This document shows, piece after piece, positions 17,373-25,262 of a stretch of 54,945 bases of DNA. Made by a program: the position numbers and the translations under genes. Below the pieces are notes generated by a model. The model did no database searches, had not been told where the DNA came from, and worked only from the letters and a program-made list of their open reading frames with translations. Source of the stretch: DASUZB01 sp036377075 (GTDB taxonomy: Bacteria > Actinomycetota > CALGFH01); NCBI GenBank assembly GCA_036377075.1, contig DASUZB010000235.1:1-54945 (forward strand), read 5' to 3'. The stretch's first letter is position 1. Every line of letters starts with the position of its first letter.

Positions 17373-18500
17373 GTGCCGGCCGTCGAGCTGCCGCTGGTCG
17401 ACCACCACTGCCACGGGGTGGTCCCCCACGACCTCGACCGGCCGGCGTTCGAGGGGTTCATCAACGAGGGCTTCGACCCCGCGCCGAGGGGCACCAGCCA
17501 CTTCGACTCCCCGGTGGGACTGGCGATCCGGCGCTGGTGCGCCCCCGTCCTGGACCTGCCGCCGCTGCCGCCGCCCGACGACTACCTGGCCCGCCGGGCG
17601 GCGCTCGGCGCCGAGGAGGCGCAGCGGCGGCTGCTGCGCGCCGCCGGGCTGGAGGCCCTGCTGGTGGAGACGGGCTACCAGGCCTCCAGCCTGCTGGACC
17701 CCGAGGCGATGGCGGCGCTGGCCGCCGCTCCCGCGCACCGGGTCGTCCGGCTTGAGGCCGTCGCCGAGGCGGTGGCGCGCGGCGGCGTCGACGCCGCCGC
17801 GTACCCCGGCGCCTTCGCCGGCGCCCTCGAGGAGGCCGCGGCGGAGGCGGTCGGGCTGAAGACCGTGGTGGCCTACCGGGGCGGGTTCGCCTTCGACCCG
17901 GCGCCCCCCGCCACCGCCGAGGTCGTGGCCGCGGCGGGCCGCTGGCTTGGGCGGGACGGCGCGCCGCGCCTGGACGACCCGGTGCTGCTGCGCCACGGGA
18001 TCTGGACCGGCGCCGAGCTGGCCAGGGACCAGGGCCTCCCGCTGCAGTTCCACGCCGGCTACGGCGACCCGGACCTGACCCTCCACCTGGCCAACCCGTC
18101 GCTGCTGACCGGGCTCGTCCGCGCCCTCGGCCGGCTGCCGGTCGACGTGGTGCTGCTGCACTGCTACCCCTACCACCGCGAGGCCGCCTACCTCGCCGCG
18201 GTCTTCCCGCACGTGTACTTCGACGTGGGCGAGGCCCTCAACTACACCGGGCCGGGCGCCGGCCGGGTCCTCGCCGAGGCGATGGAGCTGGCGCCGTTCA
18301 CCAAGCAGCTCTACTCCTCGGACGCCTTCGCGCTCGCCGAGCTCCACTACCTCGGCGCGGTGCTGTTCCGCCGCGGCCTCGCGGCGGTCCTCGACGGCTG
18401 GATCCGCCGCGACGAGTGCTCGGCGGCGGACGCGGACCGCGTCGTCGAGCTGGTCGCCCGGGCGAACGCCCGCCGCATCTACCCGCTGGGCGGCGGCTGA
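17373..18500 (+). CDS. FluG-like metal-dependent amidohydrolase
   Basis: This 375-residue TIM-barrel protein belongs to the amidohydrolase-2 group. It shows an N-terminal metal motif LVDHHCHG (H12-x-H14), a barrel strand QFHAGYGDPD, the LLHCYPYHREAAYLA motif and the acidic YSSDAFALAELHYLGA segment near the C-terminus. The pattern matches the amidohydrolase half of FluG/glutamine-synthetase fusion proteins. Such enzymes hydrolyse amide-linked nitrogen compounds, for example gamma-glutamyl conjugates. The start is GTG 17373, three bases after the permease stop, so it is co-transcribed. No glutamine-synthetase-like partner is encoded nearby. The substrate is inferred from context only. Confidence 0.8.
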   Translation: MPAVELPLVDHHCHGVVPHDLDRPAFEGFINEGFDPAPRGTSHFDSPVGLAIRRWCAPVLDLPPLPPPDDYLARRAALGAEEAQRRLLRAAGLEALLVETGYQASSLLDPEAMAALAAAPAHRVVRLEAVAEAVARGGVDAAAYPGAFAGALEEAAAEAVGLKTVVAYRGGFAFDPAPPATAEVVAAAGRWLGRDGAPRLDDPVLLRHGIWTGAELARDQGLPLQFHAGYGDPDLTLHLANPSLLTGLVRALGRLPVDVVLLHCYPYHREAAYLAAVFPHVYFDVGEALNYTGPGAGRVLAEAMELAPFTKQLYSSDAFALAELHYLGAVLFRRGLAAVLDGWIRRDECSAADADRVVELVARANARRIYPLGGG

Positions 18501-18510
18501 CCGCCGGCTC

Positions 18511-18526
18511 GAAGGTCGGCACCTTC
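18511..18526 (+). terminator. Short hairpin after the amidohydrolase gene
   Basis: GAAGGT (18511-18516) and ACCTTC (18521-18526) pair exactly around a CGGC tetraloop, ten bases after the stop codon. It is a plausible but weak terminator with no U-tract. Confidence 0.4.
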
Positions 18527-18540
18527 CGGGCTGGGGCAGG

Positions 18541-18569
18541 TTGGTCAGACCAGCAGACTGTCCTACGGT
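18541..18569 (+). promoter_or_regulatory. Candidate promoter of the sugar ABC operon with overlapping palindrome
   Basis: TTGGTC (18541-18546), a 17-base spacer and TACGGT (18564-18569) form a plausible sigma-70-type promoter. The perfect palindrome TGGTCAGACCA covers 18542-18552, overlapping the -35 box, and may be a repressor site. A start here would leave a leader of about 190 bases before the binding-protein gene, and I see no riboswitch in it. Confidence 0.4.
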
Positions 18570-18768
18570 TTGGATCGGCTTGCAGGCGGAATGCTATGGC
18601 CTTGGAGTCCATGTCCAGCGGATCCATCCGGCTTACACCGTTCGAGGGGAATGGAACCGGCCGGCACGTTCTGTCATGGGCCGTTGTCCCGCCGCCCTGC
18701 CCGTCTGGCGCCCGGGCGATACGCCTCCCGTGACGGAAGCGTCGAGGCCACGGGGAAAGGTGGGCACC

Positions 18769-20166
18769 ATGGGCGAGAGGCGCAACCCAGCGGCCGAGGG
18801 CATCACCCGGCGCGACTTCCTGAGGACGGCGGGAACGGTCGCGGTCGCCGGGGCCGGCTCGGGGCTGCTCGCCGCGTGCACCGGGCCGTCGAGCTCGCCG
18901 GGACCGGGCGGTGGCGGCAACCAGCTCCGCATCCTGCAGTGGAGCCACTTCGTGCCCAGCTACGACAAGTGGTTCGACGGGTTCGCCAAGAAGTGGGGCG
19001 AGGACAACGGCCTCACCGTGGTGGTCGACCACATCGACAACGCCCAGCTGCCCGCCCGCACCGCCGCGGAGATCAACGCCAACCAGGGCCACGACCTGAT
19101 CGAGTGGATCATCCCCGCCTCGTCGGTGGAGTCGAGCCTGCTCGACCTCAACGACGTCGTCCAGGAGGCGGAGAGCAAGCACGGGCCCCAGTTCGCCTTC
19201 TGCAAGTCGTCCAGCTACAACCCCACCACCAAGAAGTACTACGGCTTCTGCCACACCTGGACGCCGGACCCGGGCGACTACCGCAAGAGCCTGTGGGAGA
19301 AGGTCGGCATGCCCAACGGCCCGTCGACCTGGGAGGAGCTGCTCACGGGCGGCACCGAGATCAAGCGCACGTCGAAGACCCCGGTGGGCATCGGCATGTC
19401 CCAGGAGGTCGACTCCAACATGGCGGCCCGCGCGCTTATCTGGTCGTTCGGCGGGTCGATCCAGGACGCCAACCAGAACGTGGTGCTGAACTCGCCGGAG
19501 GTCATCGACGCGGTCGACTACATGGGCAAGCTGTTCAAGCAGTCGATGACCGACGAGATCTTCAGCTGGACCGCGGCCTCGAACAACCAGGGGCTGATCG
19601 CCGGCAAGCTCTCCTACATCCTCAACTCGATCTCCGCCTACCGCAGCGCGCAGAAGTCCAACCCGGACGTCGCCGCCGACGTGTTCTTCGTGCCCGCGCT
19701 CAAGGGCCCGAACGGCGACTCGCTGGCCTGCGAGCACGTGGTGCGCAGCTACCTCGTCCCCAAGTTCGCCAAGAACGTGGACAAGGCCAAGGAATTCCTG
19801 CTCTACATGGCCGACCACTCCAAGGAGGTCGCCACCAACTCCGAGCTGTACGACTTCTCCGCCTTCAAGAAGGGGGACGTCTGGTCGGACCTGCCCGGCT
19901 GGCTGGACAACGACCCGTTCAAGTCGCAGCCGGCGGACAAGCTGTCGCTGCTCAAGACCGCCGAGAAGTGGAGCACCAACGTGGGGCACCCGGGCCCGGC
20001 CAACGCGGCCGAGAGCGAGGTGTTCAACACCTTCGTGCTGCCCAACATGATGGCCGACGTCGCCCGCGGCACCTCGGCCAAGCAGGCGGTCGCCAAGGCG
20101 GAGACGCAGGTCAAGGCGATCTTCGCGAAGTGGCGCAAGCAGGGCCTGGTCGGCGGCAGCTCGTGA
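18769..20166 (+). CDS. Sugar ABC importer substrate-binding lipoprotein (family 1, Tat-exported)
   Basis: The 465-residue extracytoplasmic binding protein has a Tat signal (TRRDFLRTA, R14-R15) and a lipobox LAAC with Cys37, so it should be exported folded and lipid-anchored. The rest has the two-lobed family-1 solute-binding architecture, with LRILQWSHFVPSYDKW at the start of lobe 1 and repeated aromatic residues likely to line the sugar site. ATG 18769 follows GGGGAAAGG (18752-18760). It heads an operon with the ATPase and two permeases, so the system looks complete. Specificity for a mono- or oligosaccharide is inferred from family. Confidence 0.9.
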   Translation: MGERRNPAAEGITRRDFLRTAGTVAVAGAGSGLLAACTGPSSSPGPGGGGNQLRILQWSHFVPSYDKWFDGFAKKWGEDNGLTVVVDHIDNAQLPARTAAEINANQGHDLIEWIIPASSVESSLLDLNDVVQEAESKHGPQFAFCKSSSYNPTTKKYYGFCHTWTPDPGDYRKSLWEKVGMPNGPSTWEELLTGGTEIKRTSKTPVGIGMSQEVDSNMAARALIWSFGGSIQDANQNVVLNSPEVIDAVDYMGKLFKQSMTDEIFSWTAASNNQGLIAGKLSYILNSISAYRSAQKSNPDVAADVFFVPALKGPNGDSLACEHVVRSYLVPKFAKNVDKAKEFLLYMADHSKEVATNSELYDFSAFKKGDVWSDLPGWLDNDPFKSQPADKLSLLKTAEKWSTNVGHPGPANAAESEVFNTFVLPNMMADVARGTSAKQAVAKAETQVKAIFAKWRKQGLVGGSS

Positions 20167-20181
20167 GGCGGGGGAGCCGAC

Positions 20182-21228
20182 ATGGCGGTGGTTGAGACCC
20201 GCGTCCTGCGCAAGACCTTCGGCGAGGTCACCGCGGTCGACGGCATCGACCTGCGCACCGAGGAGGGCGAGTACCTGGTGCTGCTGGGCCCATCTGGGTG
20301 CGGCAAGACCACGCTCCTGCGGATGATCGCCGGGCTGGAGCGGCCCACCGACGGCAAGGTGCTGATCGGCGGCCGGGTGGTGAACGACCTGCCGCCGCGG
20401 GCGCGGCGGATCGCCATGGTCTTCCAGAGCTACGCCCTGTACCCGCACAAGACGGTCCGGGCGAACATCGCCTTCCCGCTCGCCGCCCGCGGCGTCGACA
20501 AGGACGAGCAGGACAAGAAGATCCGCTGGGCGGCCGCGCTGCTCGGCATCGAGCCGCTGCTGGGGCAGCGGCCCCGCCAGCTCTCCGGCGGCGAGCGGCA
20601 GCGGGTGGCGCTGGCCCGCGCGCTGGTCCGCGAGCCGCAGGTGTTCCTGCTCGACGAGCCGCTCTCCAACCTCGACGCGAAGCTGCGCGCGCTCGCCCGC
20701 GAGGAGCTCAAGGAGTTCCAGCGGCGGGTCGGCACCACCACCATCTACGTCACCCACGACCAGGTGGAGGCGATGGGCCTCGGCGACCGCATCGCGGTGC
20801 TGGACAAGGGCAGGGTGCAGCAGGTCGGGACGCCGCACGAGATCTACCACGAGCCGGCGAACACGTTCGTCGCCACCTTCGTGGGCTCCCCGCCGATGAA
20901 CCTGTTCGAGCGCGGGGGCGCGCTGGTCGGCTTCCGCCCCGAGCACCTCCTGCCGGAGGAGCTGGTCGCCGAGCGTGACGGCCGCGTGCCGGTCAAGCTG
21001 CACGTGGAGCGCGTCGAGTACCTCGGCTCCGACCGCTACGTGTACGGCACCGTCCCGGAGCTCTCGGGCGACCGGCGGGTGATCTCGCGGCTGCCGTTCA
21101 CCGTCACCACCCCGGTCGACGAGGACGCCGTCGCCCGCTTCGCCGTGGCCGGGTCCAACCTCCGCTTCTTCGACAAGGAGAGCGGCGCGCGGGTCGAACC
21201 ACAGCCCCTCAGGGAGGTCGGGGCGTGA
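20182..21228 (+). CDS. Sugar ABC importer ATPase (MalK/UgpC type)
   Basis: This 348-residue ATPase has Walker A GPSGCGKT (residues 36-43), Q-loop VFQSYALYPHKTV, signature LSGGERQR, Walker B VFLLDEPLSNLDAKLR and switch TIYVTHDQVEAM. It continues into a C-terminal TOBE-type regulatory domain (VGFRPEHLLPEE). This layout is typical of carbohydrate-uptake importers. A GGGGGAG ribosome site precedes ATG 20182, 15 bases after the binding-protein stop. Unlike many actinobacterial systems that share one MsiK ATPase, this operon carries its own. Confidence 0.93.
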   Translation: MAVVETRVLRKTFGEVTAVDGIDLRTEEGEYLVLLGPSGCGKTTLLRMIAGLERPTDGKVLIGGRVVNDLPPRARRIAMVFQSYALYPHKTVRANIAFPLAARGVDKDEQDKKIRWAAALLGIEPLLGQRPRQLSGGERQRVALARALVREPQVFLLDEPLSNLDAKLRALAREELKEFQRRVGTTTIYVTHDQVEAMGLGDRIAVLDKGRVQQVGTPHEIYHEPANTFVATFVGSPPMNLFERGGALVGFRPEHLLPEELVAERDGRVPVKLHVERVEYLGSDRYVYGTVPELSGDRRVISRLPFTVTTPVDEDAVARFAVAGSNLRFFDKESGARVEPQPLREVGA

Positions 21229-22169
21229 CCGCGACCGGCGCCGACCGCGCGGTCACCGGCGAGGCCGAGGGACGGCGGCGCCGCTACCTGCTCGACCGGG
21301 AGGGCGTGCTCGGCCCGCTGCTGCTGCTCCCGGCCGTCGTCTACCTGGTCGCCCTGGTCGGCTTCCCGCTGCTCTCGGCGATCCTGTACGCCTTCACCGA
21401 CATCACCACCGGCCACCCGGTGCTGCACTTCGTCGGGCTGGCGACCTTCGGCGACGTCCTGCGCGACAGCGTCTTCCGCACCGCGCTGCGCAACACGGTG
21501 GTCTTCACCGTCGCCTCCCAGGTGCTGGTGGTGGTGCTCGCCACCGTGCTGGCGTTCGCGCTGCGCAGCGACTTCCGCGGCAAGTGGTTCGCCCGCTTCC
21601 TGATCCTGCTGCCGTGGACCACGCCGATCGCGATCGGCACGATCGCCTGGCTGTGGATGCTCGACTCGCTGTTCAGCCCGATCGACTGGGTGCTCGCCCA
21701 CCTCCACCTCATCCAGCAGGGCGGCCACATGTACTGGCTCGGCAAGCGGGACCTGGCGATGGGGTCGGTGGTCGCGGTGCAGACCTGGCGCATGCTGCCG
21801 CTGGCCACGGTGATCCTGCTGGCCGGCATGAGCTCCATCCCGCAGGAGATCAAGGAGGCGGCCGAGATCGACGGGGCCAGCTTCTGGCGGCGGCTGTTCG
21901 ACATCGAGGTGCCGCTGCTGCTGCCGATCACCGGCGTGGCGGTGCTGTTCGGGGTGGTGTTCACCTTCACCGACATGACGGTGGTCTACGTGCTCACCGG
22001 CGGCGGGCCGCAGAACTCCACCCAGGTCCTGGCGAGCTGGGCGTTCTACAAGGGGATCAACGGCGGCAGCCTGGGCGAGGGCGCGGCCGTGGCGGTGTTC
22101 ATGTTCCCGGTGCTGGCGGGCCTCGCCGCGCTGATCCTGCGGATGGCGAGCCGGGCGGAGGTGAGCTGA
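21225..22169 (+). CDS. Sugar ABC importer permease subunit 1 (MalF/UgpA type)
   Basis: The 314-residue protein has six membrane helices and the cytoplasmic EAA loop (EIKEAAEIDGASFWRRLFDIEVPLL) that docks on the ATPase. The GTG start at 21225 overlaps the ATPase stop by four bases. It pairs with the next gene to form the heterodimeric channel. Its periplasmic loop contains a GGHMYWLGKRDLAMG segment before the conserved transport domain. Confidence 0.92.
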   Translation: MTATGADRAVTGEAEGRRRRYLLDREGVLGPLLLLPAVVYLVALVGFPLLSAILYAFTDITTGHPVLHFVGLATFGDVLRDSVFRTALRNTVVFTVASQVLVVVLATVLAFALRSDFRGKWFARFLILLPWTTPIAIGTIAWLWMLDSLFSPIDWVLAHLHLIQQGGHMYWLGKRDLAMGSVVAVQTWRMLPLATVILLAGMSSIPQEIKEAAEIDGASFWRRLFDIEVPLLLPITGVAVLFGVVFTFTDMTVVYVLTGGGPQNSTQVLASWAFYKGINGGSLGEGAAVAVFMFPVLAGLAALILRMASRAEVS

Positions 22170-22170
22170 C

Positions 22171-23022
22171 GTGGCCGAGACCGCCGGGCGCCGCACCGGG
22201 GCGCGGGTTGGCGTCTACACCGTCGTCGGCGTGTTCGGCCTGCTGGCCTCGTTCCCGTTCCTGTGGGCCGTCGTGACCATGTTCAAGGCCGACCCGGACC
22301 TCTACACCGCCGGCAACAACCCGTTCCTGTACAACAAGCCGCCGACCCTCGAGCACCTGCGGCTGCTGTTCCAGCAGACGCCCTACCTCACCTTCGTGCG
22401 CAACACCGTGATGATCGGCGTGCTGGTGGTGCTGATCACCCTGGCGTTCAGCCTCCCCGCCGCCTACGCGCTGGCGCGGCTCACCGGCCGCTGGGGCGGG
22501 CGCCTTGGGATCGCCATCTTCCTGGTCTACCTGGTGCCGCCGACGCTGCTGTTCATCCCGCTGTCGCGGATGGTCGCGTCGCTGCGGCTGCAGGACTCGA
22601 TCTGGTCGCTGGTGCTGGTCTACCCGACCTTCACCATCCCGCTGTCGACCTGGCTGCTCAACGGGTTCTTCAAGTCGATCCCGCGCGACATCGAGGAGCA
22701 GGCGCAGGTCGACGGCTACAGCCGCCTGCAGGCGGTCACGCGCACGGTGCTGCCGCTGATCGTGCCCGGCATCCTCACCGTGGTGGTGTTCGCCTTCACC
22801 TTGAGCATGCACGAGTTCATCTACGCGCTCGCCTTCGTCGCCAGCTCCTCCCGCATGACCATCAGCGTCGGGGTGCCCACCAACCTGGTCCGCGGCGACG
22901 TGTTCTTCTGGCAGTCGCTGATGGCCTCGGCGGTGATCGTCGCCGTGCCGGTGGCGCTCGCCTACAACTTCTTCCTCGACCGCTTCGTCCAGGGCTTCAC
23001 CATGGGGGCGGTCAAGGGCTGA
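22171..23022 (+). CDS. Sugar ABC importer permease subunit 2 (MalG/UgpE type)
   Basis: The 283-residue protein has six membrane helices and the EAA-loop equivalent EEQAQVDGYSRLQAVTRTVLPLI. Its short cytoplasmic N-terminus, unlike subunit 1, is typical of MalG-type partners. The GTG start at 22171 follows the stop of subunit 1 by one base. It is the last gene of the operon, and a strong bidirectional hairpin lies 14 bases downstream. Confidence 0.92.
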   Translation: MAETAGRRTGARVGVYTVVGVFGLLASFPFLWAVVTMFKADPDLYTAGNNPFLYNKPPTLEHLRLLFQQTPYLTFVRNTVMIGVLVVLITLAFSLPAAYALARLTGRWGGRLGIAIFLVYLVPPTLLFIPLSRMVASLRLQDSIWSLVLVYPTFTIPLSTWLLNGFFKSIPRDIEEQAQVDGYSRLQAVTRTVLPLIVPGILTVVVFAFTLSMHEFIYALAFVASSSRMTISVGVPTNLVRGDVFFWQSLMASAVIVAVPVALAYNFFLDRFVQGFTMGAVKG

Positions 23023-23035
23023 GCGCGCCCTCCGG

Positions 23036-23057
23036 CCGGGCGGCCTACGCCGCCCGG
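23036..23057. terminator. Bidirectional GC hairpin between convergent operons
   Basis: CCGGGCGGC (23036-23044) and GCCGCCCGG (23049-23057) form a perfect 9-bp stem with a CTAC loop. It overlaps the last codons of the MFS gene on the minus strand and lies just past the permease stop, so it can end both transcripts. Confidence 0.6.
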
Positions 23058-24727
23058 GAGAGGTGCGCCCCCGCCTCCTCGTGCACGAACCTGCCGCCGC
23101 GCATCCACGAGGCGACCGCCGCGCCGAGGCACATGCACGCCGCGAAGGCCAGGACCACGACCAGCCCGTGCCGGAAGGGGCCGGAGATGAGCTGCGGGAA
23201 GAAGGCCCGGCCGGTGAGGTCGGCGGCCTGCCCCGGCGGGAGCGCCCGCAGGACCCCCGGTCCGAGCAGCGTGCCGAGGGGGTTGTACCCGAGGAACGCG
23301 GCGAACAGGTAGCCGAGCGGGGGGAGCTGGGACAGGGCCGCGGCCGTCTGGGCGGGCACGCCGTGGGCGGTGAGGCCGACCAGCATGGTGTGGGGGACGC
23401 TGGCCTGCAAGCCCACCACCATCAGGGTGAAGAACAGCCCGATCGAGAGCGGGAACCCGGCGTTCTGGACGGTGGCCAGGGTCCCGGAGGCCGTACCGCG
23501 GTGGCGGGCGGGGACGCTGTTCATCACGCTGGCGCTGTTCGGGGAGGCGAACATGCCGAAGGCGATGCCGTTGACCAGCAGCACGGCGGCGAACACCGGG
23601 TAGGAGAAGTTCGCCGGCAGCGCCATCATCGCCAGGAAGCTGGCCACGGCGAGCAGCATCCCGCCGGTGGCGAAGGGCCTGGCGCCGAAGTGGTCGGAGA
23701 GCCATCCCGACACCGGCCCGGCGACCAGGAATCCGGCGGTGAGCGGCATCAGGTAGATGCCGGCCCACAGCGGGGTGCGGTCGAAGTCGTAGCCGTGCAG
23801 CGGCAGCCAGATGCCCTGCAGCCAGATGATCAGCATGAACTGGAAGCCGCCCCGGCCCATGCTGGCGAGCAGCGCGGCGACGTTGCCCATGCTGAACTGG
23901 CGGACCGAGAACAGCCGCAGGTCCAGCATGGGCGCCTCGACCCGCCGCTCGACCAGGACGAACAGGCCGAGTGCGGCCAGCCCGCCGACGATCATGGCGA
24001 CCACGAAGGGGTTGCCCCATCCCATCGAGGAGGACCCGTACGGCTTGATCCCGTAGATGATCCCGGTGAGGACCATCGTCAGCCCGGCGGCGACGGTGAG
24101 GTTCCCCGCCCAGTCGATCCGCGCCTGCGTGCGCGACCCGATCTCGCGCAGCTTGGCGTACGCCCAGGCCGTGCCGGCGACGCCGACGGGGACGTTGACC
24201 AGGAACACCCAGCGCCACCCGACCGTGGCCAGGACCCCGCCGAGCAGCAGCCCGGCGAACGAGCCGACCAGGGCCGCGATCTGGTTGACGCCCAGCGCCA
24301 TGCCGCGCTGGTTGGCCGGGAAGGCGTCGGTGAGGATGGCGGCGGCGTTCGCCATCAGCAGCGCGCCGCCGACCGCCTGGACCATGCGGAACGCGATCAG
24401 CTCGATCGCCCCGGCCGCTCCGGTGCTCCAGGTCAGGGACAGCGCGACCGAGGCGGCGGTGAACACCACGAAGCCGAGGCGGAACATGCGCACCCGGCCG
24501 TAGATGTCGCCGACCCGACCGAGCGTCACCACCAGGACGGCGCTGACCAGCAGGTAGCCCATCAGCACCCAGAGCAGGTAGCTGAAGTTGCCCGGGTCGA
24601 GGGGGTCGAGACGGATCCCGCGGAAGATCACCGGCAGGGCGATGATCAGGCTGGAGGCGTTGAGGGTCGCCAGCAGCATCCCCAACGTGGTGTTCGAGAG
24701 TGCCACCCAGCGGTAGCGGTCGGTCAT
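23045..24727 (-). CDS. MFS drug exporter under MarR control
   Basis: The 560-residue protein has about 14 membrane segments and DHA2-like motifs: LNASSLIIALPVIFRG in helix 1, LGRVGDIYGRVRMF (motif A) and LVGSFAGLLLGGVLATVGWRWVFLVNVPVG (motif C). A large loop near the C-terminus (about residues 450-515) is unusual for the family. ATG 24727 overlaps the MarR stop in an ATGA junction, so the exporter is the second gene of a MarR operon. Substrate-responsive efflux is the expected role. Confidence 0.9.
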   Translation of the reverse strand: MTDRYRWVALSNTTLGMLLATLNASSLIIALPVIFRGIRLDPLDPGNFSYLLWVLMGYLLVSAVLVVTLGRVGDIYGRVRMFRLGFVVFTAASVALSLTWSTGAAGAIELIAFRMVQAVGGALLMANAAAILTDAFPANQRGMALGVNQIAALVGSFAGLLLGGVLATVGWRWVFLVNVPVGVAGTAWAYAKLREIGSRTQARIDWAGNLTVAAGLTMVLTGIIYGIKPYGSSSMGWGNPFVVAMIVGGLAALGLFVLVERRVEAPMLDLRLFSVRQFSMGNVAALLASMGRGGFQFMLIIWLQGIWLPLHGYDFDRTPLWAGIYLMPLTAGFLVAGPVSGWLSDHFGARPFATGGMLLAVASFLAMMALPANFSYPVFAAVLLVNGIAFGMFASPNSASVMNSVPARHRGTASGTLATVQNAGFPLSIGLFFTLMVVGLQASVPHTMLVGLTAHGVPAQTAAALSQLPPLGYLFAAFLGYNPLGTLLGPGVLRALPPGQAADLTGRAFFPQLISGPFRHGLVVVLAFAACMCLGAAVASWMRGGRFVHEEAGAHLSRAA

Positions 24728-25173
24728 GCCTGCACCGACCGTGGGACCGGTTCGTTCTCCGCCAGCGACTCGAGCACGCCGAGCGCCCACTCGAGCCGCT
24801 CGAGCTGCGCCTGGTCGAGCCCTGCCAGGCCCTCGGCGAGGTAGTGGTCGACCCCCGAGCGGGCGCCGCGCAGCAGGCGGGCGCCCTCCTCCCTGATCTC
24901 GACCACCGCCAGGCGGCGGTCACGGGCGTCCGCCAGCCTGGTCAGGAGGCCGTCCTCGACGAGCGAGTCGACGATCCGTGTCATGGTGGAGGCGGCGACC
25001 CCTTCGAGCGCCGCCAGCTCGCCCATGCGCAGCCGGCCCTCACGGTCGACCGTCGCCAGCGCCGAGAGCCGCGAGGGGGTCATCCCCGACGGCGCGAGCT
25101 GCCGGAAGCGGCGGTGCAGCCGGCTCACCGCCTGCCGCAGCCGGGAGGGGAGCTCCGTGGATTCTCTTGCCAT
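24724..25173 (-). CDS. MarR-family repressor of the adjacent MFS exporter
   Basis: The 149-residue winged-helix protein has its recognition helix in LRMGELAALEGVAASTMTRIVDSLVEDGLLTR and the wing motif DARDRRLAVVEIREEG. Its ATG at 25173 is embedded in a pair of direct repeats that are probably its operator. Hardly any leader is possible, as with the MarR gene at 2820. The stop overlaps the exporter ATG by four bases. The gene is divergent from the flavoprotein at 25263, which may share the regulation. Confidence 0.9.
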   Translation of the reverse strand: MARESTELPSRLRQAVSRLHRRFRQLAPSGMTPSRLSALATVDREGRLRMGELAALEGVAASTMTRIVDSLVEDGLLTRLADARDRRLAVVEIREEGARLLRGARSGVDHYLAEGLAGLDQAQLERLEWALGVLESLAENEPVPRSVQA

Positions 25174-25196
25174 AGCTAAACAGTAGCATAGCTAAA
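25171..25196 (-). promoter_or_regulatory. Direct-repeat operator overlapping the MarR start codon
   Basis: Two exact 10-base repeats, CATAGCTAAA, lie at 25171-25180 and 25187-25196 on the plus strand. Each contains the self-complementary hexamer TAGCTA, and the centres are 16 bases apart. The first copy includes the start codon. A -10-like TATGCT for the minus strand falls at 25190-25185, so a bound MarR dimer pair would cover the promoter. Confidence 0.6.
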
Positions 25197-25262
25197 GAAG
25201 CGTCCAGGTGCCGGATCTGGTGGACTGGGCTCGACCGGCGGCGACGAGGAGGAGGGCATGGC

